From the NCBI GenBank assembly GCA_016187335.1, contig JACPJW010000001.1, positions 789,978-853,977 on the forward strand: a stretch of 64,000 nt of DNA, in the 5' to 3' direction. The stretch is from Candidatus Aenigmatarchaeota archaeon (GTDB lineage: Archaea; Aenigmatarchaeota; Aenigmatarchaeia; GW2011-AR5). Positions 25,846 through 32,899 of this stretch are shown here, in pieces (within the stretch, counting starts at the first letter, position 1; each line of letters begins with the position of its first letter). The translations under genes and the position numbers were made by a program. The notes beneath the pieces were generated by a model, which was not told the origin of the DNA, searched no databases, and saw nothing but the letters and a program-made list of their open reading frames with translations.

Positions 25846-26115
25846 ATGTCCATGCCCTCGTATAATGAAGTTCATTCAAGGCTGTTGGCTGAATTAGATA
25901 GAGAAACCCCTTCTGTGCTTGCGCAGGGAGTTAGAATGCTTTTAGAAAATCTCCGATTAAGATACCAATTAAAATCTACTGAAGAAAATTTAGAAGGTTA
26001 CGTATCGGCAATATCCTTAGTAGAGGAAGCTCTTGGATTGGGACGCCAGAAACAGCATGTCCGTTCAGTCAGGGCAAATAGTCCCGAACCCTATGTATTC
26101 CAGCGAACTGGTTGA
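25846..26115 (+). CDS. Hypothetical AT-rich gene inserted before pcna
   Basis: 89 residues, helical (SRLLAELDRETPSVLAQGVR, VSAISLVEEALGLGRQKQH). It begins two bases after the OB-fold gene's stop and ends six bases before pcna, so it must be in the same transcript. The codons are AT-richer than those of both neighbours. Unknown function; the position suggests either a replication-linked small protein or an intruding gene. Confidence 0.5.
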   Translation: MSMPSYNEVHSRLLAELDRETPSVLAQGVRMLLENLRLRYQLKSTEENLEGYVSAISLVEEALGLGRQKQHVRSVRANSPEPYVFQRTG

Positions 26116-26121
26116 TTAACA

Positions 26122-26865
26122 ATGTTCTCAGCATCCATAGACGACGTTTCATTGCTCAGGGACAGCATATCGGCTGTGAGCGAGCTCATAGACGAAGTAG
26201 AGCTCAGCGTGAAGGCGGGCGGGCTGAAGATGGTCGCGGCGGACAGGGCAGTTGTTGTCGTGGTTGATTTCTTTCTGAGCAAGGACGCCTTCCGTGAATA
26301 CAGCTACGAAGAAGACGCCAGGATCGGATTAAACCTTGTGAGCTTCCTGCAGATTTTGCGGCGCGCCATGCCAGGGGACAGGCTGAAGCTCAGGCTTGAG
26401 GGCAACAAGCTTCATATCGTCTTGGAAGGGCAGTCCCTGCGCTCATTTGTTCTGCCGCTCATAGACGTGTCGCGCGAGGAAACGCCGCCCCTTGACAAGC
26501 TGGCGTTCCCTGCAATCTTTGGGATGAGTTCTGATATATTCTCAAGCGGCGTTGACGACGCGGAGCTCGTGGGCGACTCCGTTGTGCTGACGGTAAGGAA
26601 GGACAGGTTCACCATGAAAAGCGAGTCGGATTCGTCCGCAACGCAGCTGGAGATTGTTCCGGGCGAAACATTGCGCGTTGTTGACATAAACGAGCCCGTC
26701 CGCGGCAGGTATTCTGTGGACTACCTGAAAAAAATACTGAAGGCAAGGAAGCTTTCCGCCAACGTGACGATATCAATGGCATCCGATTACCCCGTCAAGT
26801 TCCAGTTCGACGTGCCCGGAAAGATGGAGCTGGGCTTCGTCCTCGCGCCGAGGGTTGAGGAATAA
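26122..26865 (+). CDS. pcn: DNA polymerase sliding clamp PCNA
   Basis: 247 residues, the usual size for an archaeal PCNA. Two-domain clamp: first half FSASIDDVSLLRDSISAVSE to about residue 120, interdomain connector (SREETPPLDK), second half with VLTVRKDRFTMKSESDSSAT and the terminal YPVKFQFDVPGKMELGFVLA that docks PIP boxes. It encircles DNA as a trimer and tethers polymerases and nucleases; NreA in this window carries a PIP-like tail. Confidence 0.95.
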   Translation: MFSASIDDVSLLRDSISAVSELIDEVELSVKAGGLKMVAADRAVVVVVDFFLSKDAFREYSYEEDARIGLNLVSFLQILRRAMPGDRLKLRLEGNKLHIVLEGQSLRSFVLPLIDVSREETPPLDKLAFPAIFGMSSDIFSSGVDDAELVGDSVVLTVRKDRFTMKSESDSSATQLEIVPGETLRVVDINEPVRGRYSVDYLKKILKARKLSANVTISMASDYPVKFQFDVPGKMELGFVLAPRVEE

Positions 26866-26923
26866 TTACTTTTGCATTATATTTTGTAATAGTCGAATTG
26901 AGGCAGTTTGATTTCTTAGGAAA

Positions 26924-27034
26924 ATAACATGCTCTAATATGAACCCACGACTTTAGTCGTGGGTTTTATGTGCATGTTATCCAGAATACGTTGTGTTTTT
27001 CCTGAAAGGCAGTTTTCAACGTATTCTCGGATAA
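26924..27034 (+). mobile_element. Two-module hairpin element, copy A (MITE-like, IS200/IS605-type ends)
   Basis: 111 bases. Module 1: ATAACATGC ... ACCCACGAC-TTTA-GTCGTGGGT ... GCATGTTAT. Module 2: GAATACGTTG ... CAACGTATTC with a degenerate centre. It matches copy B (30150-30321, opposite strand) except for a 51-base internal deletion and the eroded inner hairpin of module 2. The ACGACTTTAGTCGT hairpin is the kind found at IS200/IS605 ends; there is no transposase. Confidence 0.75.
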
Positions 27035-27041
27035 GCAAGAA

Positions 27042-27215
27042 TCAAAGCCTCACGATTTCGTACACTTCTAGTTTGTTTCCAGATATGCGATACAAAAAAT
27101 ATCTCTTGTCAACCTCGACAGGATAGAAACGCCCGGGTTTCATTCCCTCCGGCGCTCTTTTTAAAATACGGTGTAATTCAACAGGTCTATGTACGCCAGT
27201 GAGCCTCTCATTCAT
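27042..27215 (-). CDS. Hypothetical small protein
   Basis: 57 residues: MNERLTGVHRPVELHRILKR, then a beta-rich end (RFYPVEVDKRYFLYRISGNK). The hydrophobic/charged alternation suggests a small beta-sheet, as in some antitoxins or toxin partners, but no partner gene is adjacent. Its stop lies seven bases from copy A of the hairpin element. Confidence 0.45.
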   Translation of the reverse strand: MNERLTGVHRPVELHRILKRAPEGMKPGRFYPVEVDKRYFLYRISGNKLEVYEIVRL

Positions 27216-27280
27216 ATCTTCACCGATTTTTTATTTTTTGGGCCTAATAATTATTTAACCTTTTAACCAGTTTGTTTCTT

Positions 27281-27982
27281 ATGACAGTAAGGATTCTGAC
27301 GAGCGATCTGATTACCGTTGAAGCTGCTCTTCAGAAAGCAAAAACATCAGGATTCAAGAGTTACAGGGATGGAGATTTCAGGAGGTTTGAGGCAGCTGTC
27401 AGGGAAGCTGCCATGAAAAATCCGCACATTGCTCCATGGCTTCTTCCAGCGTATGAACCTCTAAAGAAGAGAGCGAAGAAATATCTTTCTTTAGTTGAGA
27501 AAGAATGGGAAGCGCTGGGTTACAGGGTGATGGGACAAATCCATGATGTAACAGATGTTACAGGTTACCCTCTGACCGTGTTCACAACCATGCCTGCTCT
27601 CAGGGATATTGATGACGGGGATTACCTTATTCTGGGCAGTTCAAGAGAATGGTCCGACCCTGTCCTGAGAATATGCCGCACAGCCTTGATGAGAAAAATT
27701 AATGGGAAAGATGGCGGGTACGGGAGAATAAGGCGGGCTGTTGCCGACCTTGTAATGGAGGAAGTGGTTTCAAGGCTTGTTCATCTTACAGCGCTTCCTC
27801 ATTATTACGGCGTGGAATACCCTCCTTTCAAAGGCTGCGGAGTCCTGGAAGAATTGAAAATGCAGCTGCTGCCGGAATGGAACGAATTTATTGCTTCCGA
27901 AAGAAACGGAAAAAATATTGATGATTTTATATCAAGGGCTGAAGAAATTGCTGGCAGAAAAGAGGAACAATACGCCCGTTAA
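27281..27982 (+). CDS. Hypothetical protein
   Basis: 233 residues from ATG 27281 (a TTG nine bases earlier is possible); TTATTTAACC lies 27 bases upstream, favouring the ATG and a leaderless mRNA. Mixed alpha/beta with a conserved-looking central part (VFTTMPALRDIDDGDYLIL, then SDPVLRICRTALMRKI). No catalytic motif or family that I recognise. Confidence 0.5.
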   Translation: MTVRILTSDLITVEAALQKAKTSGFKSYRDGDFRRFEAAVREAAMKNPHIAPWLLPAYEPLKKRAKKYLSLVEKEWEALGYRVMGQIHDVTDVTGYPLTVFTTMPALRDIDDGDYLILGSSREWSDPVLRICRTALMRKINGKDGGYGRIRRAVADLVMEEVVSRLVHLTALPHYYGVEYPPFKGCGVLEELKMQLLPEWNEFIASERNGKNIDDFISRAEEIAGRKEEQYAR

Positions 27983-28010
27983 GAAATCTCAGGTTCCACC
28001 CAGTCTTTCC

Positions 28011-28226
28011 CTATTTCATCCCCGCCAGGATTTCCTCGGTTTCCGGGAACCTGCCTTCCTTGTGGCGCGAGAAAACAATCTTGCCGTCAACGTAGACGTC
28101 GTAGGTGCCCTTGTCGCCGCCCACCAGCTCAACTGAAGCGCCGCTCTTTTCCATCTCTTTCTTCATCGCCTCGGCTCGTGCTATGTGCCCGCACGGGACG
28201 CAGTAGACTATTTTGACTTTGTGCAT
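28011..28226 (-). CDS. SelW/Rdx-type thioredoxin-fold protein
   Basis: 71 residues. IVYCVPCGHIARAEAMKKEM carries the redox CxxC of the Rdx family right after the first strand, and KGTYDVYVDGKIVFSRHKEG matches the second half of the fold. The selenocysteine position of SelW is cysteine here. Probably a small thiol-redox protein. Start follows a GGTGG-containing leader. Confidence 0.8.
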   Translation of the reverse strand: MHKVKIVYCVPCGHIARAEAMKKEMEKSGASVELVGGDKGTYDVYVDGKIVFSRHKEGRFPETEEILAGMK

Positions 28227-28290
28227 TGAACCACCTAGAATAATCTGATGAAAAAGTTTAAAAGAATGTAGATGTAAGAAACAAGTTAAA

Positions 28291-28554
28291 ATGTACCGAA
28301 TGATGGCTCCACGTATGCTTGGTGAATTTTCTTTAGTAACGAATGGCGAAAGAAATCCTTATGACATTGTTGATGATTGTGGGAGGTCTTTGCCATGGCT
28401 TGGATACAAAGATGACCCTGATTGCCCGTGTCCTTTTGGTGGCTCAAGAACTGTCGGTTTAACAATAAATGGAAAGAAACTTGAGGCTTATAAAGCACCA
28501 GAGACAAACGGTTTTGTTCGTGATGGATGGGGAGATCCGGATTTTGGAGAATAA
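28291..28554 (+). CDS. Hypothetical AT-rich small gene
   Basis: 87 residues. The centre is cysteine-containing (DDPDCPCPFGGSRTVGL), followed by a short beta segment and an acidic glycine-rich end. AT-rich with weak similarity to nothing I know. TTTAAAAGAATG about 30 bases before the ATG is a candidate TATA box. Confidence 0.45.
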   Translation: MYRMMAPRMLGEFSLVTNGERNPYDIVDDCGRSLPWLGYKDDPDCPCPFGGSRTVGLTINGKKLEAYKAPETNGFVRDGWGDPDFGE

Positions 28555-28558
28555 ATAT

Positions 28559-29017
28559 TTATCCGGTTCGCATCCTGCCGCCTTTGGCGATGCCGTGCTT
28601 CTTCACAAAGCCCCCGTTGACTTCCAGGACGTATTTTGCGGGCTTTGAAACGTAGCGCGGGCATTCAAAGCTTTCACACGGCTCGAAATTTTCTTTTATG
28701 TCGACAACCGTCCCGCCGCTGTCTGCAAAGATAAGGTCTAAAGGAATTAATGTGTTCTTCATCCAGAACGAGCGCGGTGCTTCGTCGCCGTAGATGAAAA
28801 TCATACCCTGCCCTTCGGGCAAAGCCTCCCTGAACATCAGGCCCCTTGCCTGCGTTATGGGGTTGTCGGCTATTTCTGCTGTTATGGTTGTCTTGTTTTT
28901 TCCGGTTACAGTAACCTGCGTTCTGCTGTAGGGCAGAATCAGGGCAATGAAAAACAAAACTAGGAAGAAAGCAATCAGGAGCAGAAATAAAATTTTAGGT
29001 TCTGACGGGATTAGCAT
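28559..29017 (-). CDS. DUF192 family protein, membrane anchored
   Basis: 152 residues. One N-terminal membrane helix (FLLLIAFFLVLFFIALIL), then the DUF192 domain: ITAEIADNPITQARGLMFRE, MIFIYGDEAPRSFWMKNTLI (the F-W-M-K-N-T hallmark), IPLDLIFADSGGTVVDI and a cysteine pair (PCESFECP). The domain faces the outside. Family function is unknown. Confidence 0.85.
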   Translation of the reverse strand: MLIPSEPKILFLLLIAFFLVLFFIALILPYSRTQVTVTGKNKTTITAEIADNPITQARGLMFREALPEGQGMIFIYGDEAPRSFWMKNTLIPLDLIFADSGGTVVDIKENFEPCESFECPRYVSKPAKYVLEVNGGFVKKHGIAKGGRMRTG

Positions 29018-29059
29018 GGAAATAATTATTGATAGAAAAGAAGAAATAGTCGGTGAAGT

Positions 29060-29521
29060 TCACGCAAACCTTGTCCAGTCGTCGTCTGCTGCCTTCCTCT
29101 TTTCCGCGGGCGCAGCGAGCTTCTTCTGCATCTCGTCGAAGTATTTCTCGTCCGTCTTGAACCTGGGAAAGTGCAGTTCAATGCCGTCGCCTTGGTAGCG
29201 CGGTATGATGTGAAAATGGATGTGTTCCACTATTTGGCCCGCGATGCGGCCGTTGTTCAGCATTACGTTGGTGCCTTCGCAGTTCAGCTTTTCCTTGACG
29301 ATGTCGTTGACCTTTTTTACGGCCGTGCCCAGTTTTTCCATTGTTGAAGCGTCAATGTCATGCATGCTGCCAAAGTGCTTCTTCGGCACCACAAGGACGT
29401 GCCCCGGGGAAGCGGGGTTTATGTCAAGGAAAGCTATGTTGTTCTCGTCCTCGTAGACCCTTTTTGAGGGTATCTCGTTCCTTACTATCTTGCAGAAGAT
29501 GCATTCCTGTGCGGTTACCAT
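29060..29521 (-). CDS. HIT family nucleotide hydrolase/transferase
   Basis: 153 residues. Opens with CIFCKIVRNEIPSKRVYEDE (zinc CxxC of many HIT proteins) and has the histidine triad VEHIHFHIIPR (H-x-H-x-H). HIT proteins cleave or transfer nucleoside monophosphates. The C-terminal tail DDDWTRFA is acidic and longer than the core. Substrate unknown. Confidence 0.9.
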   Translation of the reverse strand: MVTAQECIFCKIVRNEIPSKRVYEDENNIAFLDINPASPGHVLVVPKKHFGSMHDIDASTMEKLGTAVKKVNDIVKEKLNCEGTNVMLNNGRIAGQIVEHIHFHIIPRYQGDGIELHFPRFKTDEKYFDEMQKKLAAPAEKRKAADDDWTRFA

Positions 29522-29560
29522 GATTATCTATCCTTTGGTTGCATTAATCTAATAATTTAT

Positions 29561-29947
29561 TTAAATCATCACGGTTTCCTTCAAATTTTTGAAATGAGGG
29601 TCTCCTGTGACTACCTTTGCCTTTAATTTCCTCGCAATTGCAAGAACAAAGGCATCAATAAGGACGAAATTCTTCTTCTCTTTTTTTATTTCTGCATGAA
29701 GAGATCCAGATTCGGCGCAAATATCCTTATCGATATCAAATATTTTTGATAGAAGAGGAATGGTATTGAGGGCCTGTTCGTGGTCGCGATCACGCCGTTT
29801 AATAACGCTAACAATCTCTGCCATTGTTATCGATGCTGTATAAATTTTGTTTTCCTTATTTTCAACCAGTTTTTTGACATCTTCTCCCTTGGGTGTTCCG
29901 TCAAAATATTCCAGCCAAGCGTACGCGTCTATTACGTATTTACTCAT
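29561..29947 (-). CDS. vapC: VapC-type PIN-domain toxin
   Basis: 128 residues. PIN active-site acids: VIDAYAWLEYF, an acidic residue in the middle helix (MAEIVSVIKR), and LIDAFVLAIARK with VTGDPHF near the end. VapC cleaves RNA, often tRNA or rRNA. It overlaps the upstream AbrB-like gene by eight bases, the standard antitoxin-toxin arrangement. Confidence 0.88.
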   Translation of the reverse strand: MSKYVIDAYAWLEYFDGTPKGEDVKKLVENKENKIYTASITMAEIVSVIKRRDRDHEQALNTIPLLSKIFDIDKDICAESGSLHAEIKKEKKNFVLIDAFVLAIARKLKAKVVTGDPHFKNLKETVMI

Positions 29948-30140
29948 GCGTATCCAGCTCGTCTTCGGCAGTAAAGGGCCCTATTCCTTTAAGGATTCCG
30001 AAACCGCTTACCGGGACTTTCTTTATTTCTATTTTTACAATCTGACCTTCCCGGATGTTTTCTTCCTTGGCCAAGTCCTTAGGTATCCTGACTACCAGAG
30101 AACCACCTACTTTCTTAACCCTTGATATTGTTTCCATCAA
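29940..30140 (-). CDS. vapB: VapB-type antitoxin (AbrB/MazE-like)
   Basis: 66 residues: METISRVKKVGGSLVVRIPK and AKEENIREGQIVKIEI form a swapped-hairpin AbrB domain, and the C-terminal tail would cover the toxin active site. Normally represses its own operon. GGTGATTTG before the ATG is the ribosome-binding site. Copy B of the hairpin element ends ten bases upstream, so the operon is read from a promoter inside or beyond that element. Confidence 0.85.
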   Translation of the reverse strand: MMETISRVKKVGGSLVVRIPKDLAKEENIREGQIVKIEIKKVPVSGFGILKGIGPFTAEDELDTHE

Positions 30141-30149
30141 ATCACCTTG

Positions 30150-30321
30150 TTATCCGAGAATACGTTGAAAACTGCTGTCTTCAGACAGCAGATGAAACAC
30201 AACGTATTCTGGATAACATCTTCAAAAACCAGAGGTTTTTGAGATCTCAAAGAGCTTTGCTCTTTGCAGATGCACATAAAACCCACGACTTTAGTCGTGG
30301 GTTCATATTAGAGCATGTTAT
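30150..30321 (-). mobile_element. Two-module hairpin element, copy B (MITE-like, IS200/IS605-type ends)
   Basis: 172 bases. On the plus strand: TATCCGAGAATACGTTG, aaaac, TGCTGTC-ttca-GACAGCA, GATGAAAC, ACAACGTATTCTGGATA; then a smaller CAAAGAGC-ttt-GCTCTTTG hairpin; then AACCCACGAC-TTTA-GTCGTGGGTT inside ATAACAT...ATGTTAT. It is the longest of the three copies and lies directly upstream of vapB. Confidence 0.75.
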
Positions 30322-30378
30322 ATTTCAAGTTAACAAAATATAACATAGAATTATATTTAAAGCTTTCTGGATTGCACA

Positions 30379-30693
30379 TTAAAAAACAAGTATCGGCGCT
30401 ATTATGACAGCGGTGACTAAAATGAAGAATATCATGAGCAGGTAGTTGACGTCCCTCACGAAGCCGAAATGCTCCTCGCCTATCTTTCCTGCAAGCTCTG
30501 CAATGAATATCGCCAGCGGCACGAAGCTGTAGATGGTGAAGCCGAATACATACATGTCGGCGTAAAGCCCGTACGAAGCCGAAGGAATGAAGAAGAAGAA
30601 TATGTCCACGAGCAGGAACACGAAGTAAGCCGTGAATATGTATAAATAGAGTCTCGGCATGCCCAGCAGCTTTTCAGTCAGGCCTTCAAACAT
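30379..30693 (-). CDS. Hypothetical membrane protein
   Basis: 104 residues with three likely membrane segments (LYIFTAYFVFLLVDIFFFF, YSFVPLAIFIAELAG, YLLMIFFILVTAVIIAPILV). Short soluble ends. No family recognised. Confidence 0.55.
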   Translation of the reverse strand: MFEGLTEKLLGMPRLYLYIFTAYFVFLLVDIFFFFIPSASYGLYADMYVFGFTIYSFVPLAIFIAELAGKIGEEHFGFVRDVNYLLMIFFILVTAVIIAPILVF

Positions 30694-30752
30694 GATATTA
30701 ATTTGGCGGGGCGGTTTTAATATGTTTAAGGTTTGCGGCCTTGCATATCGTC

Positions 30753-31304
30753 ATGCCAAGGCTTGTCGGACTCAGCGGCTATCCGGGAACGGGAAAAAGC
30801 CGGGTTGCGGAATATTTGGTTAGAAACGGCTTTGTGAGGGTTTCCACTGATGAAATGCGCCGGATGCTTTTCGGAAAAGAATGGCCGGAGCTTACTGAAG
30901 AAGAAAATATGACAGCATGGATGGAATGCTACCGCACGAAGCTTAACCTATTGGCTGCTGGTTATAATGTCGTGTTTGATTCAACCGCGCCCACAAATGA
31001 AGCAAGAGCCAGTTGGGTTCTGGGAACAGAAGGACTGCTTTCGGATATTAATGTTGGCAAGTATCTTGTTGTATTGCATACGGACAGGGAGATATTACAA
31101 AGAAGGGAAAAGAGGGGAAGAGAAATGAAATTCTGGGATGAAAAATGGGAAGACCCTTCGCCTGATCTTCCAGCTATTGTCCTGCCTTACATGAGCAACG
31201 ATGCCTGGGATTATAGAATAATCTTGCGCGATCTGGAATGGAAGCTCGGGTTGAAAAGTAAAAGTGGGGCCACGAGGAATTTCGGAACTTTCCCTTTTGA
31301 TTGA
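30753..31304 (+). CDS. P-loop nucleotide/polynucleotide kinase-like protein
   Basis: 183 residues from ATG 30753. MPRLVGLSGYPGTGKSRVAE carries the P-loop, VSTDEMRRMLFG a nucleotide-binding Asp, NVVFDSTAPTNEARASWV a second acidic motif, and LQRREKRGREM an arginine-rich lid. This is the AAA_33/zeta-toxin-like kinase pattern, phosphorylating a small molecule or nucleic-acid end. Substrate unknown. The stop codon TGA lies within the first arm of a dispersed hairpin repeat. Confidence 0.72.
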   Translation: MPRLVGLSGYPGTGKSRVAEYLVRNGFVRVSTDEMRRMLFGKEWPELTEEENMTAWMECYRTKLNLLAAGYNVVFDSTAPTNEARASWVLGTEGLLSDINVGKYLVVLHTDREILQRREKRGREMKFWDEKWEDPSPDLPAIVLPYMSNDAWDYRIILRDLEWKLGLKSKSGATRNFGTFPFD

Positions 31305-31328
31305 ACTTTTTGGAAAAGTTCATTCGAA
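31295..31328 (+). repeat. Dispersed hairpin repeat overlapping a stop codon
   Basis: TTTTGATT-GAACTTTTT-gg-AAAAGTTC-ATTCGAA. The TGA at 31302-31304 ends the kinase-like gene. Arm bases differ from the GAAACTT type by deletion of one A on both sides, so pairing is kept. Confidence 0.7.
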
Positions 31329-31389
31329 CCCCGATCAGCGCGTTTCTCCTGTCATCTCGGAATCAAAGCTCCAGTTTTGGTTCTTTCCG

Positions 31390-31447
31390 TGCACGCTTTC
31401 GAAACAGCTGGACGCACGAAGTGCGTCATTCGACTTCGAAAGGGTGC
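31390..31447. repeat. Nested inverted repeat
   Basis: Outer arms GCACGCTTTCGAA and TTCGAAAGGGTGC pair over 13 positions with one mismatch; the inner hairpin is GACGCAC-gaa-GTGCGTC. The same inner arms occur in the first codons of pyrG. A following GGTGCGC-tgga-GCGCGCC adds another small hairpin. Confidence 0.6.
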
Positions 31448-31482
31448 GCTGGAGCGCGCCATCATAACCATACCCTTTTCCG

Positions 31483-31510
31483 TTTTGATGGAACTTTTTT
31501 GAAAAGTTCC
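31483..31510 (-). repeat. Dispersed hairpin repeat, minus orientation
   Basis: TTTTGAT-GGAACTTTTTT-GAAAAGTTCC. On the minus strand it reads as hairpin then ATCAAAACGG. No minus-strand gene is nearby, so it is not explained as a gene end. Confidence 0.7.
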
Positions 31511-31691
31511 AAAGGGTTGCCTGGTTAGACCATAGCCCCGGATAAGATTTCTTTACGTAGACGCTTTCTTTTAAAGAAAGGGTCTGGGGATAAAAAGATT
31601 TGCCGCGCTTGAATTTCTTTTCTGCTCAAATATTGCAGATGACAAAGCTTTATATAATAATTACTCTATAGTAGTTAAATAGGTAATAATC

Positions 31692-32288
31692 ATGCTCAAT
31701 AAATCCCAAGGAGGGTCTTATATCTCCAATGCAGGCGGCTTTTTATCAGCATTTCTGGGCGATGCAGGTCTCTATCTTCACGGCATCTTGCACCCAAGGG
31801 AATACCTGCGCCGGATTATGAGAGACCCTCTTACAGAAGCTTACAACCGGATGGCTTACAACCGTTTTCTTAATCTCCAGTTCGGGCATGCCGTCCGAAC
31901 CGGTGAGCCGTTTTCCGCCGTGGTTGTTGATCTGACATTGAAACCTGTGAACGACGCTTACGGGCATCCTATGGGTGACGGCGTGCTAAAGTACGTTACA
32001 GAGGTGCTTTTCAGCTACGGTGATACATTTAGGACAGGCGGCGACGAGTTCGCGCTTCTGCTTCCTGGCGTGCCTAAAGCAGAAGCTGATAGGTACGCGG
32101 CGGAGATTCTGTCTTTGAACGGAAAAGAAAACGTGATTGACGGCAAAGCATTATCATTCAATCTTTCAGCAGGCGTGGCCTCGTTCCCTGAGGACAAGCC
32201 TAGAACTGCGTCAGAGCTTATCTCCATTGCTGACCAAAGGCTTTACCAGCACAAAAGGCAGAATGGCAACGGCAGAAACGCCACCTGA
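31692..32288 (+). CDS. Solo GGDEF-domain protein (diguanylate cyclase-like)
   Basis: 198 residues. DPLTEAYNRMAYNRF corresponds to D-x-L-T-x-x-x-N-R, VVVDLTLKPVNDAYGHPMGD to the D-x-D-x-F-K-x-x-N-D-x-x-G-H-x-x-G-D strand, and TFRTGGDEFALLL contains an intact GGDEF (116-120). Asp80, the first metal ligand, is kept; the second acidic residue of D-x-D is threonine. Typical members make cyclic di-GMP. Only a short N-terminal region precedes the domain, with no sensor. GGDEF domains are rare in archaea. No PilZ or EAL protein is seen nearby. Confidence 0.85.
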   Translation: MLNKSQGGSYISNAGGFLSAFLGDAGLYLHGILHPREYLRRIMRDPLTEAYNRMAYNRFLNLQFGHAVRTGEPFSAVVVDLTLKPVNDAYGHPMGDGVLKYVTEVLFSYGDTFRTGGDEFALLLPGVPKAEADRYAAEILSLNGKENVIDGKALSFNLSAGVASFPEDKPRTASELISIADQRLYQHKRQNGNGRNAT

Positions 32289-32414
32289 AGCCTTTTTATA
32301 CCTTCTATATAAAGCTTTCGGTTTTTGGCAACACTTAAAAAGCTTTCTCGGGAAGTAAGGAGCGTCTGGTGTGGGATAAAATCCCGCATCTTGCAAAAAG
32401 GGGTGTTACAAGAA

Positions 32415-32759
32415 ATGAAGATGGAAAAAGTTGGGGAACTGGCATTCCTTGCCTGCGTCGTCATAGCAGTGCTGGCCGGTCTGGTCGCTGCGACCTCACC
32501 TTGGGTTCTGGTACTGTTGGTCGTTCTCGGGCTTGTTGTCGGCTTCCTTAACGTCTCTGAGAAGGAGACTACACCTTTCCTGGTTGCAGCTGCTGCCCTT
32601 ATAATCGCGGGTACGGCAAGTTTCGGCCCTATTGACAGTGTGGTTCCGGGTCTCGGTTCCGCATTGAACAATATCCTGAACTATGTCGCCGTGTTCGTCG
32701 CTCCGGCAGCGGTCCTCGTGGCCATGAAGGCAGTGTACGCTCTTGCTTCAAAGAAGTAA
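32415..32759 (+). CDS. Small membrane protein
   Basis: 114 residues from ATG 32415, preceded by AAGGGGTG; a longer frame starting at 32325 lacks a ribosome-binding site. Four hydrophobic segments separated by short loops (FLACVVIAVLAGLVAA, VLVLLVVLGLVVGFLNV, FLVAAAALIIAGTA, YVAVFVAPAAVLVAMKA). Similar short membrane proteins are common in small archaeal genomes; function unknown. TATATAAAG near 32308 implies an 80-base leader with a GGGAT-aaa-ATCCC hairpin. Confidence 0.65.
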   Translation: MKMEKVGELAFLACVVIAVLAGLVAATSPWVLVLLVVLGLVVGFLNVSEKETTPFLVAAAALIIAGTASFGPIDSVVPGLGSALNNILNYVAVFVAPAAVLVAMKAVYALASKK

Positions 32760-32773
32760 AACGGCACAAACCA

Positions 32774-32833
32774 TTATAAACAGGGGATGATGACCGAGCA
32801 TAGGGCTCAGAGTCGACCTTGGTCGATTTTTTT
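32774..32833 (+). terminator. Terminator-like hairpin with T-run, possible tiny RNA
   Basis: TCGACC-tt-GGTCGA followed by seven T residues is a classic stem plus T-run. A TTATAAA box at 32774 sits about 38 bases before it, so it may end the upstream gene or end a very short RNA starting near 32800, containing a second small stem (GAGC-atag-GGCTC). Confidence 0.5.
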
Positions 32834-32899
32834 CTTTCTTAATCAAACTTCTTTGGAAAATTTTCTTTCTGTGACGGAGGATAAGCCACACCCATTCCG

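Larger units (their letters stand above)
31305..31691. other. 387-base intergenic region rich in inverted repeats
   Basis: No gene seen. Besides two dispersed hairpin repeats in opposite orientation (31295-31328 and 31483-31510) it holds a long nested stem at 31390-31447, CTTTCTTT-taa-AGAAAG near 31563-31580, and the promoter of the GGDEF gene (TTTATATAAT near 31650). Confidence 0.6.

Noticed and set aside
31318..31335. T-arm-like GGGGTTCGAAT on the minus strand
   Set aside because: No matching stem, acceptor, D-arm or anticodon arm around it; it is part of a hairpin repeat.
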